Shown: piece after piece, positions 1 through 8,500 of the stretch
Numbering within the stretch: the first letter of the stretch is position 1
Layout of the letters: each line of letters begins with the position of its first letter
NCBI GenBank assembly: GCA_045645805.1
Contig: JAZRJL010000047.1
Location: forward strand, 1-17,115
DNA from: SIG440 sp045645805
GTDB lineage: Bacteria > Bacillota > Clostridia > Monoglobales > Monoglobaceae
Length of the DNA: 17,115 nucleotides
Direction of reading: 5' to 3'
Translations under genes and position numbers: made by a program
Notes under the pieces: model-generated
Told to the model about the DNA's origin: nothing
Seen by the model: the letters and a program-made list of their open reading frames with translations, nothing else
Databases searched by the model: none

Positions 1-630
1 AATGGGTTTTTGCATAAGAGCTTCTATAAGTTCGTTAAAGTCGCCGTTTTCAATCTCCTTTACACGGTCTTCAAGATGACCGCAGCCGGGAGCTAAGTAT
101 TTACCGTTAATTCTTCTTGCAAGCATTGCTACCTGAGGATGTGAGATACCTGCTGGACATCTTGAAGAACATACGCCGCACATTACGCAGTCAAAGGATT
201 CCTCAGCACATTTTTCAAAATCACCACGCTGAGCATAAGCGATGTACTGCATAACGTTAAGGCCCTGAGTACAGCTTTTTGTGCAGGCATTACAGCCGAT
301 ACATGCGTAGATTTCAGGATAAAGCTGCATCATAACAGCTTCTGTAACAGGAATGTTTTCGATATCATAGCCCTCTTTAACAAGGGGGAAGAAGGGGAGC
401 GTTGCAATATACATATTGTCCTCAACCTTTGTCTGACAAGCAAGACAAGCTTTAAGCTCTTTGTCACCCTTTATGCGGTAAATGGTTGCACAAGCTCCGC
501 AAAAGCCGTTGCGGCAGCCGCAGCCGCGAACCAACTGATAACCTGCATATTCCATAGCGGTCATAATTGTCAAGTTTTCGGGTACTTCATATTTTTTGCC
601 GAAAAGAAATATATTAACTAATTTTTCCAT
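1..630 (-). CDS. Fumarate reductase-like / TfrB-like iron-sulfur protein, partial (3' end beyond window)
   Basis: An open frame of 210 codons runs from ATG at 630 to the left edge with no stop, so the C-terminus is missing. Residues 1-75 form an SdhB/FrdB-type [2Fe-2S] domain with C39-x4-C44-x2-C47 and a fourth ligand C65 in an LACQT motif. Residues 110-158 hold two CxxCxxCxxxC [4Fe-4S] motifs (C110/113/116/120 and C148/151/154/158), spaced as in HdrC or the middle of TfrB. The start is supported by AAAGGAGAGG upstream. That ribosome binding site overlaps the flxA stop, leaving a 12-nt gap, so the gene closes the hdr-flx operon. Proteins of this make-up carry electrons to a flavoprotein that reduces fumarate, or, in methanogen TfrB, join Fe-S clusters to an HdrB-like CCG domain. 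I infer that it links Hdr/Flx to a fumarate reductase flavoprotein encoded further left. Another 2-oxoacid or enoate reductase partner is possible. Confidence 0.8.
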   Translation of the reverse strand, partial: MEKLVNIFLFGKKYEVPENLTIMTAMEYAGYQLVRGCGCRNGFCGACATIYRIKGDKELKACLACQTKVEDNMYIATLPFFPLVKEGYDIENIPVTEAVMMQLYPEIYACIGCNACTKSCTQGLNVMQYIAYAQRGDFEKCAEESFDCVMCGVCSSRCPAGISHPQVAMLARRINGKYLAPGCGHLEDRVKEIENGDFNELIEALMQKPI

Positions 631-642
631 AATACCTCTCCT

Positions 643-1476
643 TTAATACTCATCCGGAAGCTCGTCAAGTTCATCACATCTGAATACCGGACCGTCTTTG
701 CAAACGTATTTAGAGCCAACATTACATCTTCCGCATTTGCCGACTCCGCATTTCATTCTAAGCTCCAGAGTAGTGTAAATCTGGGTCTTGTCAAAGCCAA
801 GCTCGCAAAGTCCATCAAGTGTGAACTTAATCATAATGGGTGGTCCGCAAAGAACAGCTGTTTTGTTTGTGTCAAAGCCAAGCTCTTTTACATAGCTTGG
901 AACAAATCCCACATGACCATCCCAACCCTCCTGAGGGTTATCAATGGTAAGATGGACATTGACACCTGCATCGGTTGACCATTCATCGATGATTTCCTTG
1001 TAGTCAAGCAAATCATCCTTGCTTCTTGAACCGTAAACAATATCAATATCGCCGTAACGGTCGCGATAGTGTCTGCAATAATTGATAACCGAGCGAAGAG
1101 GTGCAAGACCAACACCGCCGGCAATAAACAAGAGATTTTTTCCCGCAAATACATCGTCAACAGGGAAAGGATTGCCATAAGGCCCTCTGATTGTAATCTG
1201 CTGACCAACTTCAGCCTGATGCAGCCAATCGGTTACACAACCGCATTTTTTAATGGAAAACTCCATATATTCCTCGTTTGTAGGAGAGGAGGTAATGGAG
1301 AACATTGCCTCGCCCACTCCGGGAACTGAAAGCATTGCACACTGTCCGGGACGGTGGTCGAATGCCTTTTTGCCGTCGGGGGTAACAACCCTGAAAGTTT
1401 TGATATCGGGTGTGTCTATTCGAACATCAGTTATAACGCCTACTTTGGGAATTAAAGTTTCTTCTCTGTTATTCAC
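643..1476 (-). CDS. flxA: FlxA-like FAD/NAD(H)-binding oxidoreductase subunit
   Basis: This 277-aa protein has the ferredoxin-NADP reductase fold seen in AsrB, PyrK and FlxA. The FAD-binding part includes FSITSSP at 59-65. The pyridine nucleotide part has IAGGVGLAPLRS at 118-129 and a CGPP motif near 210. A C-terminal [2Fe-2S] site is formed by C243, C248, C251 and C259. It is the probable NADH entry point of the complex: it oxidises NADH and passes electrons through FlxB/C and FlxD to HdrA. The start is GTG, supported by AGGAGG eight bases upstream. It overlaps the flxB stop by 8 nt, which suggests translational coupling. In isolation it could be called an anaerobic sulfite reductase B subunit, but there is no asrC here and the hdr context favours FlxA. 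Confidence 0.88.
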   Translation of the reverse strand: MNNREETLIPKVGVITDVRIDTPDIKTFRVVTPDGKKAFDHRPGQCAMLSVPGVGEAMFSITSSPTNEEYMEFSIKKCGCVTDWLHQAEVGQQITIRGPYGNPFPVDDVFAGKNLLFIAGGVGLAPLRSVINYCRHYRDRYGDIDIVYGSRSKDDLLDYKEIIDEWSTDAGVNVHLTIDNPQEGWDGHVGFVPSYVKELGFDTNKTAVLCGPPIMIKFTLDGLCELGFDKTQIYTTLELRMKCGVGKCGRCNVGSKYVCKDGPVFRCDELDELPDEY

Positions 1477-2497
1477 TTGCCTTCCCTCCTAACTTTTTCA
1501 TTACTTTTACAATATTCATTGAAATTGGACACTTTGAAAGACATCTTCCGCAACCTATACAGCTGAACAATCCGTCGTTGTTTTCGGGATAGTAAACAAG
1601 CTTGTGCATAAATCTCTGACGGAAACGTTCCATTTGAGTAAGTCTGTTGTTTCCATGAGCCATTTTTGTAAAATCGGAATACATACATGAATCCCAGCAT
1701 CTGAATCGTATAACACCCTTGCCTGTGTTAAAATCTTTAATATCATAGCACTGGCAGGTAGGGCATACAAAGGTACAGGTTCCGCAGCCAAGACAAGCCT
1801 GAGAAAGCTCTGCCCATTCGGGGGCATCAAAGAATTCCTGTGTTTTGCCACCGCCAAAGGCGTCTGTTTTAAGGTCTTTGAGGGGAAGTCTGTTCATAAT
1901 TGCAGAAATTTTTTCTTTCTGCTCGATGACAGCAGCCTCGTCACATTCCTCGGTAAAGCTCTTTATTTTTTCTAAAAGAGCCTCGCCTTTGGGGGTGTTT
2001 GCTTTAAAGAAGATTTCACTTTCTGTCTTCCAGGTTGTAACATCACCGTCGGGTTCTTCGGGTGAAATATCAAAGGTTTTGCAGAAACAGGTTTCTGCAG
2101 GCTTTGTACAGGCTGTTGATACAATAACACCTTTTTCACGTCTTGAAGCATAGTAGCTGTCAACAGGTTCACTAAGGAAAACCCTGTCAAGGACTTCAAA
2201 GCTTTTTACGTCACAGCCACGAACACCAAAGATAACAAAATCCTCGGTTTCACTTCTTGTATCAATAACTTCAATGTTTTTACCCTCTGTCTTAAATTCC
2301 ATCAGGTTTTCCATTTGAGGGAAGAAGAAGTCTTTGGGGCTTCTTACTGTATTTAAAGCGTCGCTCCATTGGATACCTTTTTCCCATTCTTTGTAAACGG
2401 AGCTTCCGTCATTATCGGTTGCAGGAACGTAAAGTTTTGCGGTTTTGGTAATTTCCTCAAAAACTGAATAGATTTTGTCAAGAGAACATTTAAGCAT
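1469..2497 (-). CDS. flxB: FlxB-like 4Fe-4S dicluster subunit (AsrA-like)
   Basis: This is a 342-aa soluble Fe-S protein of the AsrA / sulfur-reductase beta-chain type. Two C-terminal [4Fe-4S] motifs are complete: C235-x2-C238-x2-C241-x3-C245 and C313-x2-C316-x2-C319-x3-C323. Further cysteines at 248 and 250 follow the first motif. Between them lies an R-rich stretch (RFRQRF, near 290) typical of this family. The role is electron transfer between FlxA and the HdrA/FlxD side. I place the start at ATG 2497 and not at the in-frame ATG at 2524, because GGAGGG sits seven bases before 2497. This start overlaps the flxC stop by 8 nt. The B/C letters follow mirrored gene order relative to the Desulfovibrio flxABCD-hdrABC cluster and are less certain than the family. 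Confidence 0.82.
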   Translation of the reverse strand: MLKCSLDKIYSVFEEITKTAKLYVPATDNDGSSVYKEWEKGIQWSDALNTVRSPKDFFFPQMENLMEFKTEGKNIEVIDTRSETEDFVIFGVRGCDVKSFEVLDRVFLSEPVDSYYASRREKGVIVSTACTKPAETCFCKTFDISPEEPDGDVTTWKTESEIFFKANTPKGEALLEKIKSFTEECDEAAVIEQKEKISAIMNRLPLKDLKTDAFGGGKTQEFFDAPEWAELSQACLGCGTCTFVCPTCQCYDIKDFNTGKGVIRFRCWDSCMYSDFTKMAHGNNRLTQMERFRQRFMHKLVYYPENNDGLFSCIGCGRCLSKCPISMNIVKVMKKLGGKASE

Positions 2498-3488
2498 CAA
2501 TATCCCTCCTGTCAAACACTTCACCGGGTTCCAAGTCCTCGGTGGTGTAATCTACAAGCGGAGCTCTTGAGCCAACCTCGGCTCCTGCCTGATATTCACC
2601 GTAGAATTCATTAATATCCTTGATGAACTTACGGTTCAAAAGATGAAGGGGAATATTCTGTGGACAAACTCTTGAACATTCTCCGCAGTCTGTGCAGCGT
2701 CCTGCAACGTGATATGCTCTTATAATATGGAACATTTTTTCTTCAAAGCTGTTTGCAGGAGCTTTATTTTCAACTCCGGATGAAGGATTGTCAAATACGC
2801 ACTTTTCGCAGGTGCAGGCAGGACAGGCGTCACGGCAGGCATTGCAGCGAATGCAGCGTGAAAGCTCGTTTTGCCAAAAGGCAAATCTCTCATCTGGGGT
2901 CATTGCCTCAATTTTTGCAACCTCATCAAATCTCAAAGATTCAATAACCTCGCCTTCGTTGCCTAAAAGCTCGTCATAAGCAACGTGTTTTTTGCTCTTG
3001 CAATTTATACAACGCTCTGCAAGAACATCCCTTGCAGGCACCGAAACAGGCTTGTCGGCATAAATTGTGGAAACAAGAATGTTTTCGCCGTCAGCATCAA
3101 CTGAGCTGATGCCTTCACCTGTAACTGCTTTCAGTTTTGAAACATCAACCATTCCCTCACAGGGAATACCTATGGCATAAACCTTTTCGCGGTCAAAGCG
3201 ATGCTCGGTTAAAAGCTGATTGAAACTGTAAGTATCGCAAGGCTTTAAAAATACAAGGATTTTACCTTCAAATCTGTCGGTTTTGGAAACAAGGTATTTT
3301 GAGAAGTTCGCTCCGCAGAAATCGTTCCAAACAAAATTCTCTCTTAAATCCACTTCGCTTGTGAACATTGCAGGGGTCACATCATAGCCAAACTCGCCCT
3401 TGTGCCATCCAAGCACGGCAACCACAGTTTTGTCCGCAAGCAGAGAAACAGCTTTATCTATCAATTGATTTTGTGTTATCTTTTGCAT
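2490..3488 (-). CDS. flxC: FlxC-like 4Fe-4S dicluster subunit
   Basis: This is a 332-aa protein with an N-terminal domain of about 190 residues and no membrane segment. A short CINC motif is followed by two full ferredoxin motifs: C212/215/218/222, with extra cysteines just after it in ACTCEKC, and C265/268/271/275. It is related in layout to the neighbouring FlxB-like protein, and the two probably arose from a shared ancestor. It would act as an electron relay in the Flx part of the complex. GGAGG seven bases before the ATG supports the start, which overlaps the flxD stop by 13 nt. The assignment to flxC rather than flxB rests on order alone. Confidence 0.78.
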   Translation of the reverse strand: MQKITQNQLIDKAVSLLADKTVVAVLGWHKGEFGYDVTPAMFTSEVDLRENFVWNDFCGANFSKYLVSKTDRFEGKILVFLKPCDTYSFNQLLTEHRFDREKVYAIGIPCEGMVDVSKLKAVTGEGISSVDADGENILVSTIYADKPVSVPARDVLAERCINCKSKKHVAYDELLGNEGEVIESLRFDEVAKIEAMTPDERFAFWQNELSRCIRCNACRDACPACTCEKCVFDNPSSGVENKAPANSFEEKMFHIIRAYHVAGRCTDCGECSRVCPQNIPLHLLNRKFIKDINEFYGEYQAGAEVGSRAPLVDYTTEDLEPGEVFDRRDIDA

Positions 3489-3910
3489 CTCAGATCCTCC
3501 AATCTCTTGTTTTCACCAAGTGCTGTTACCTTTTCAACAAAGTCGTTCATTGTAGCGGCAAATTTTGCACCCTCTGCCGCAGAAACCCATTCAAGACGGG
3601 TACGCTCCTTTTCAATACCAAGGAAATCAAGCATTGAAAACAGGGTAGCCATTCTGCGGCGGGTGTAGTAGTTGCCCGATGTGTAGTGGCAATCGCCGGG
3701 GTGGCAACCACAGATTATAACACCGTCAGCACCTCGCTGAAATGCACGAAGAACAAACATCGGGTTGACACGGCAGGAGCATGGTACCCTTATAATTTTA
3801 ACATCTGCAGGGTAGTTGAGACGGTTGTTTCCTGCAAGGTCTGCACCGGCATAGGAACACCAGTTGCAGCAAAAAGCAACAATTAAGGGTTTATGTTCGT
3901 TTACTTGCAT
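3476..3910 (-). CDS. flxD: FlxD / MvhD-type [2Fe-2S] linker subunit
   Basis: This is a 144-aa MvhD-family protein. The family's cysteine pattern is visible: C14-C15-x2-C18, C44-x-C46 and C67-x-C69-x4-C74, followed by GNYYTRRRM at 79-87. MvhD-type proteins bind a [2Fe-2S] cluster and hand electrons from a dehydrogenase module to HdrA. Here it connects the NADH-oxidising FlxABC part to HdrA. GGAGG ten bases before the ATG supports the start, which overlaps the hdrA stop by 10 nt. A tight hdrA-flxD pair like this is common in bacterial Hdr clusters. Confidence 0.9.
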   Translation of the reverse strand: MQVNEHKPLIVAFCCNWCSYAGADLAGNNRLNYPADVKIIRVPCSCRVNPMFVLRAFQRGADGVIICGCHPGDCHYTSGNYYTRRRMATLFSMLDFLGIEKERTRLEWVSAAEGAKFAATMNDFVEKVTALGENKRLEDLRCKR

Positions 3911-5895
3911 ATTGCATCTACCTCCGCCATAATTTGATTACTTGCAAATCCGTTCAGGTCCATAGCACCCGAAGGACACGCAACCGTACAAGCACCGCAG
4001 CCCTGACAAACTGCAGGATTTACAACCGCAACACGTCTGGTTTTTGTTGTTCTGTCAGGCATACGGAATTCCTTATCCTCATAAGTAATTGCACCATAAG
4101 GACAAACTCTTTCGCAGGAAGAACAGCCGTTACACATAAGCTCGTTGGAATGTGCCACGCAGGGATTGCCTGTCAGCTTATCCTTTGCAAGAAGACCAAT
4201 AACCTTGGATGCCGCAGCACCTGCCTGAGAAACTGTTTCAGGAATATCCTTGGGACCCTGACAGGTACCTGAAAGAAATACACCTGCTGTCGGACTTTCA
4301 ACCGGTCTCAGCTTGGGGTGAGCCTCGGTAAAGAAGTCGTTTGTATCCATACTTGCTGTAAGCATAGTAGCAAGCGGTCTTGCTGATTTGTCGGGTTCAA
4401 TAGCAGCTGCAAGAACAACTAAGTCTGCGTCGATATGAAGCTGCTTGTTTGAAATAAGGTCAGAAGCCTGAACCTTGAGCTTGTCGCCCTCGGGGGTAAC
4501 CTTACCAACCATACCCTTGACATAGTTTACGCCATACTCCTCAACGGCACGGCGGTAGAATTCATCAAAGTTTTTACCCGGAGTTCTTACATCTATATAG
4601 AATACATATACCTCGGTTTCAGGGTATTTGTCTCTGACAAGCATTGCGTGCTTTGCTGTATACATACAACAAATCTTTGAGCAATATTCCTTACCTTTTT
4701 CGGCACAGGTATTACAACGTGAGCCAACGCACTGAACAAAAACGATTGTTTTTGGCGATTTGCCGTCCGAGGGTCTTTCAAGATGACCTGCAGTAGGACC
4801 TGCCGCATTTGTAAGACGCTCAAATTCCAAAGCAGTACTTACGTCCTTGGACAGGTTGTAAGCAAACTCGTCAAACTTATCCATACTGATTGGATTAAAG
4901 CCGGTTGCAACAACAATTGCACCGTATTTTTCCTGAATATACTCGTCCTTTTGAGTGTAATCAATAGCACCGGCGGTACAAACTCTTGCACAAAGACCGC
5001 ATTTGCCGTTTTTAAGCATATTGCAGGCATTTGGGTCAATGGTTGCAACCTTTGGAACAGCCTGTGCAAAGGGGATATAGATTGCGCTGCGGTTGTCCAT
5101 ACCAAGGTTAAACTCGTTGGGAACCTTCTTCATAGGACACTTTTCAACGCAGGCACCGCAACCGGTACAAATATCCTCTTTTACATAACGGGCATTCTTT
5201 TTGATGGTTACATCAAAGTTACCCACAAAGCCTTTAATTTCTGACACTTCGCTGTATGAGAAGATTCGGATATTTTCGTTTTGTGCAACGTCAACCATTT
5301 TAGGGGTCAGAATACAAGCAGCACAGTCAAGGGTGGGGAATGTCTTATCCAGCTGTGCCATTTTTCCGCCGATGGTAGGCTTTGTTTCAACAATATCAAC
5401 AGGGAAGCCTGCATCAGCAATATCTAAAGCTGTCTGGATACCTGCGATACCGCCGCCGATAACAAGGGCTCTTTTGGTAACAGGTGATTCACCGGGGGTA
5501 AGGGGTGCATTAAGATTTACCTTTGCGATTGCCGCTTTACCAAGGATGATTGCCTTTTCCGTTCCTGTTGCCATATCCTTGTGAACCCAAGAGCATTGTT
5601 CTCTTATATTTGCAATTTCAACCATATAAGGATTAAGCCCTGCGGCAGCCGCAGTCTTTCTGAAGGTTGCCTCATGCATACGCGGTGAGCACGAGCAAAC
5701 CACAATCCCGGTAAGATTATGCTCTTTTACCGCATCCTTAATCATATCCTGTCCTGCCTGAGAACACATATATTGATAGTTGGTGGAAAAGACGACACCG
5801 GGTTCGTTTTTCAAGGCATCGGATACTGCCTGAACATCAACTGTACCTGCAATATTACTGCCACACCAACATACAAAAACACCAACTCTTTGCAT
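3901..5895 (-). CDS. hdrA: HdrA-like electron-bifurcating flavoprotein subunit
   Basis: This is a 664-aa, full-length HdrA. The N-terminal domain carries C9-x-C11, C44, C67/C69 and C101. The FAD-binding domain has VIGGGIAGIQ near 145-154 and TIGGKMAQLDKTFPTLDCAAC near 174-194. An inserted ferredoxin-like domain has C243/246/249/253 and C291/299/302/306. The C-terminal bacterial ferredoxin has C588/591/594/598 and C630/633/636/640. In the family this FAD is the site of electron bifurcation: electrons from NADH go both to low-potential ferredoxin and to HdrB. No selenocysteine codon is seen in any motif. AAGGAGG ten bases before the ATG supports the start, 15 nt after hdrC. Confidence 0.93.
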   Translation of the reverse strand: MQRVGVFVCWCGSNIAGTVDVQAVSDALKNEPGVVFSTNYQYMCSQAGQDMIKDAVKEHNLTGIVVCSCSPRMHEATFRKTAAAAGLNPYMVEIANIREQCSWVHKDMATGTEKAIILGKAAIAKVNLNAPLTPGESPVTKRALVIGGGIAGIQTALDIADAGFPVDIVETKPTIGGKMAQLDKTFPTLDCAACILTPKMVDVAQNENIRIFSYSEVSEIKGFVGNFDVTIKKNARYVKEDICTGCGACVEKCPMKKVPNEFNLGMDNRSAIYIPFAQAVPKVATIDPNACNMLKNGKCGLCARVCTAGAIDYTQKDEYIQEKYGAIVVATGFNPISMDKFDEFAYNLSKDVSTALEFERLTNAAGPTAGHLERPSDGKSPKTIVFVQCVGSRCNTCAEKGKEYCSKICCMYTAKHAMLVRDKYPETEVYVFYIDVRTPGKNFDEFYRRAVEEYGVNYVKGMVGKVTPEGDKLKVQASDLISNKQLHIDADLVVLAAAIEPDKSARPLATMLTASMDTNDFFTEAHPKLRPVESPTAGVFLSGTCQGPKDIPETVSQAGAAASKVIGLLAKDKLTGNPCVAHSNELMCNGCSSCERVCPYGAITYEDKEFRMPDRTTKTRRVAVVNPAVCQGCGACTVACPSGAMDLNGFASNQIMAEVDAICK

Positions 5896-5910
5896 TTTGT
5901 CTTTTCCTCC

Positions 5911-6297
5911 TTACTTACTGTATTTTCTGAATGCACTGACAAGAAGCTGCTGCGGAATATCTTCGTCAAGAAGAGCCGGAACATCATTTGCAGTCATTCG
6001 GTTTTCGCCTTGCTTTCTTATTGCAGACAGACGAACAGCCTCTACAAGCTTTGCAGGTTCAACACCTCTGGGACATCTGTCTATGCAGGCAAAACAAGAC
6101 AAGCATTTGTATAATGATTCTGATTTCAAAAGCGGTTCTATATCTCCGCTTTCTACCATACTTACAAACTGATGTGGATGATATTCCATTTCACTGTATG
6201 CAGGGCAGGTTGCCGAGCATTTTCCGCATTTCATACATTTTTTGGGATTTACTCCGCTTTGACGGATTAATTCCTCGCGAAGATACTTATTTTCCAT
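5911..6297 (-). CDS. hdrC: HdrC-like 4Fe-4S subunit
   Basis: This is a 128-aa soluble protein with two complete [4Fe-4S] motifs, C21/24/27/31 and C65/68/71/75, each followed by Pro, with the spacing of HdrC. It lacks the membrane anchor of HdrE or Dsr-type relatives. HdrC passes electrons from HdrA to HdrB. AGGAGG six bases before the ATG supports the start. The first 11 nt overlap the end of hdrB, so the two are probably translated as a coupled pair. Confidence 0.92.
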   Translation of the reverse strand: MENKYLREELIRQSGVNPKKCMKCGKCSATCPAYSEMEYHPHQFVSMVESGDIEPLLKSESLYKCLSCFACIDRCPRGVEPAKLVEAVRLSAIRKQGENRMTANDVPALLDEDIPQQLLVSAFRKYSK

Positions 6298-7081
6298 TTG
6301 TATCCTCCTTTACACCAAGTGCTTCAGCTAAAAGCTCGGTAAAGTAAACTACCGGAATATCAGCACCGTTTTTAACAAGATTGTACTTGCACAGGGGACA
6401 AGCTGTTATAATCATCTCAGCACCCTGAGACTTTGCGTTCTGAACAACGGCGTTGCTGTTCTTTTTTGCAAGCTCGGGGCTTTCAACGCTTACGTAACCG
6501 CCGCAGCACTCGTTGCGCATTGCGTATATAACGGGTTCTGCACCAAGTGCTTTTATAAAGTTCTCCATAATGCTTGGATTTTCAGGGTCATCCATTTTCA
6601 TAACATCATTGGGTCTTAAAAGCAGACAGCCGTAATATGCGGCTATTTTTTTGCCCTTTAAAGGATTTACAACCTTTTCTTTTAAAGTATCAAAGCCGAC
6701 CAAATCCCGAAGCATTTCGAGATAGTGATAAACCTCGGCTTCGCCAAAGTATCCGCCGTCTTGTTCCATATAGCGGTTTACCGTATCGGAGAAGTCTTTA
6801 TCATTTTGCATAACATAGTTTGTTTGCTTTATAACATTGTGGCAAGCTGAACACACTGTCACAAGAGGCTGTTCTTTTGAGAAAGCCTCTTTCAGCGCAC
6901 GAACAGAGGAAAGCTTTGTAGCAACCTCGTTTTTTGCGGTTGTAAATACTCCGCCGCAGCATTGCCAGTTTTCAATTTCTTCAAGAGTAACCCCCAAAGC
7001 CTCGGCTGACTTGTATGCATACAGGTCAAGGTCTTTAGCTTTGTTTTTCAGGGTGCACCCCGGAAAATAACTAACCTTCAT
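6287..7081 (-). CDS. hdrB: HdrB-like subunit with two CCG domains
   Basis: This is a 264-aa protein with two full CCG motifs: C9, C41-C42, C77, C80 and C152, C192-C193, C228, C231. In HdrB each motif binds a noncubane [4Fe-4S] cluster, and together they form the site of disulfide reduction. Both sets are intact here, so the protein is not a degenerate relay. Bacteria without coenzymes M and B must use another acceptor. Here that could be a protein or small-molecule disulfide, or direct transfer to the FrdB/TfrB-like protein at the end of the operon (inference). GGAGGT seven bases before the ATG supports the start, 15 nt after fumC. Confidence 0.92.
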   Translation of the reverse strand: MKVSYFPGCTLKNKAKDLDLYAYKSAEALGVTLEEIENWQCCGGVFTTAKNEVATKLSSVRALKEAFSKEQPLVTVCSACHNVIKQTNYVMQNDKDFSDTVNRYMEQDGGYFGEAEVYHYLEMLRDLVGFDTLKEKVVNPLKGKKIAAYYGCLLLRPNDVMKMDDPENPSIMENFIKALGAEPVIYAMRNECCGGYVSVESPELAKKNSNAVVQNAKSQGAEMIITACPLCKYNLVKNGADIPVVYFTELLAEALGVKEDTNGK

Positions 7082-7096
7082 TTTTTTACCTCCGGC

Positions 7097-8473
7097 TCAA
7101 ACCATTTGTTCAGGGTGGAATACCTCGTCAAACTTTTCAGAAGTTAAAAATCCAAGTTCAACGCAAGCTTCCTTAAGTGAAATATTATCTTTAAATGCTT
7201 TCTTAGCTCTTTTTGCAGCATTTTCATAACCGATGTAGGGGTTAAGTGCTGTAACAAGCATCAATGAATTGTGAAGATTGTGGTGCATCTTTTCTTTGTT
7301 TGCCTTTATTCCAACTGCACAGTTTTTGTTGAAAGAAACAATTGCTTCAGCCAGAAGTCTTGCAGACTGAAGGAAGTTGTAAACGCAAACCGGCATAAAT
7401 ACGTTAAGTTCAAAGTTGCCCTGTGATGCTGCCATACCAACAGCAACATCGTTGCCCATTACCTGAACAGCTACTATTGTTACAGCTTCGCATTGGGTGG
7501 GGTTAACCTTGCCGGGCATAATTGATGAACCGGGTTCATTTTCGGGAATAAAAATTTCGCCAAGACCGTCTCTTGGACCTGATGCAAGCCAACGTACATC
7601 GTTTGCAATCTTCATCATATCGCAGGCAAGAGCCTTGATTGCACCGTGAGCAAACACAAGCTCGTCCTTTGATGTAAGTGCGTGGAATTTATTGCCTGCA
7701 GTTACAAAAGGCTTGCCTGTAATCTTGCCAACCTCTTCGGCAACAATTTCAGCAAATGATGCAGGAGCGTTAAGCCCTGTACCAACTGCTGTACCTCCAA
7801 GAGCAAGCTCGTAAAGAGGTTCGATAGAACGCTTTATAAGCTCGATATCCTTTTCAAGGCTTGAACGCCAGCCACTGATTTCCTGACTGAAGGTTATGGG
7901 AGTTGCATCCTGAAGATGTGTTCTTCCGCTTTTTACAATACCTTCATTTTCTTTTTCAAGACGTTTAAATGTATCAATAAGCTCCTGTGCTGCAGGAATA
8001 AGTTTTTCTTCAAGAGCAATAACAGCAGCAATGTGCATTGCAGTAGGGAAAGTATCATTTGAGGACTGACTCATATTAACATCATCGTTTGGATGAAGCA
8101 AAGTCTTTCCCAATATCTGATTACCTCTGTTTGCAATAACTTCGTTTGCGTTCATATTAGATTGTGTGCCTGAGCCTGTCTGCCAAACAACAAGGGGGAA
8201 GTTGTTGTTAAGCTTACCTTCCATAACCTCATCACAAGCAGCTGAAATTGCACCCAGCTTTTCGTCTGTCATTTTTTCTCTGCGAAGCTTGTTGTTGGTA
8301 ATTGCTGCAGCCTTTTTGAGGATACCAAAAGCGTGTATAATTTCTGCAGGCATTGTTTCAATACCTACGCCGATTTCAAAGTTTTCGTGACTTCTTTGGG
8401 TCTGTGCTGCCCAAAGCTTGTCAGCAGGTACTTTTACTTCACCCATAGAATCATGCTCGATACGATATTCCAT
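7097..8473 (-). CDS. fumC: Class II fumarate hydratase (fumarase C)
   Basis: This is a 458-aa cytosolic fumarase of normal length that interconverts malate and fumarate. It needs no Fe-S cluster. The superfamily signature GSSIMPGKVNP at 315-325 is followed by TQCEA, which is characteristic of fumarase and not aspartase. The catalytic SGRTHLQDATP segment is at 182-192, with H186 as the conserved histidine. AAAGGG seven bases before the ATG marks the start, and the mdh stop is 27 nt upstream. Lying between a malate dehydrogenase and an Hdr/Flx plus FrdB-like set, it probably runs toward fumarate as a step of a reductive branch to succinate. Confidence 0.95.
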   Translation of the reverse strand: MEYRIEHDSMGEVKVPADKLWAAQTQRSHENFEIGVGIETMPAEIIHAFGILKKAAAITNNKLRREKMTDEKLGAISAACDEVMEGKLNNNFPLVVWQTGSGTQSNMNANEVIANRGNQILGKTLLHPNDDVNMSQSSNDTFPTAMHIAAVIALEEKLIPAAQELIDTFKRLEKENEGIVKSGRTHLQDATPITFSQEISGWRSSLEKDIELIKRSIEPLYELALGGTAVGTGLNAPASFAEIVAEEVGKITGKPFVTAGNKFHALTSKDELVFAHGAIKALACDMMKIANDVRWLASGPRDGLGEIFIPENEPGSSIMPGKVNPTQCEAVTIVAVQVMGNDVAVGMAASQGNFELNVFMPVCVYNFLQSARLLAEAIVSFNKNCAVGIKANKEKMHHNLHNSLMLVTALNPYIGYENAAKRAKKAFKDNISLKEACVELGFLTSEKFDEVFHPEQMV

Positions 8474-8500
8474 TTTTTCAACCCTTTCATTCCTTATTTT

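Noticed and set aside
643..2497. flxA and flxB as anaerobic sulfite reductase asrB and asrA
   Set aside because: No asrC (siroheme subunit) follows. The adjacent flxC, flxD and hdrABC genes identify the Flx complex.
4783..5244. A 153-codon plus-strand frame inside hdrA
   Set aside because: It is antisense to a clear full-length HdrA, shows no motif, and is cysteine-rich only because it mirrors Fe-S coding sequence.
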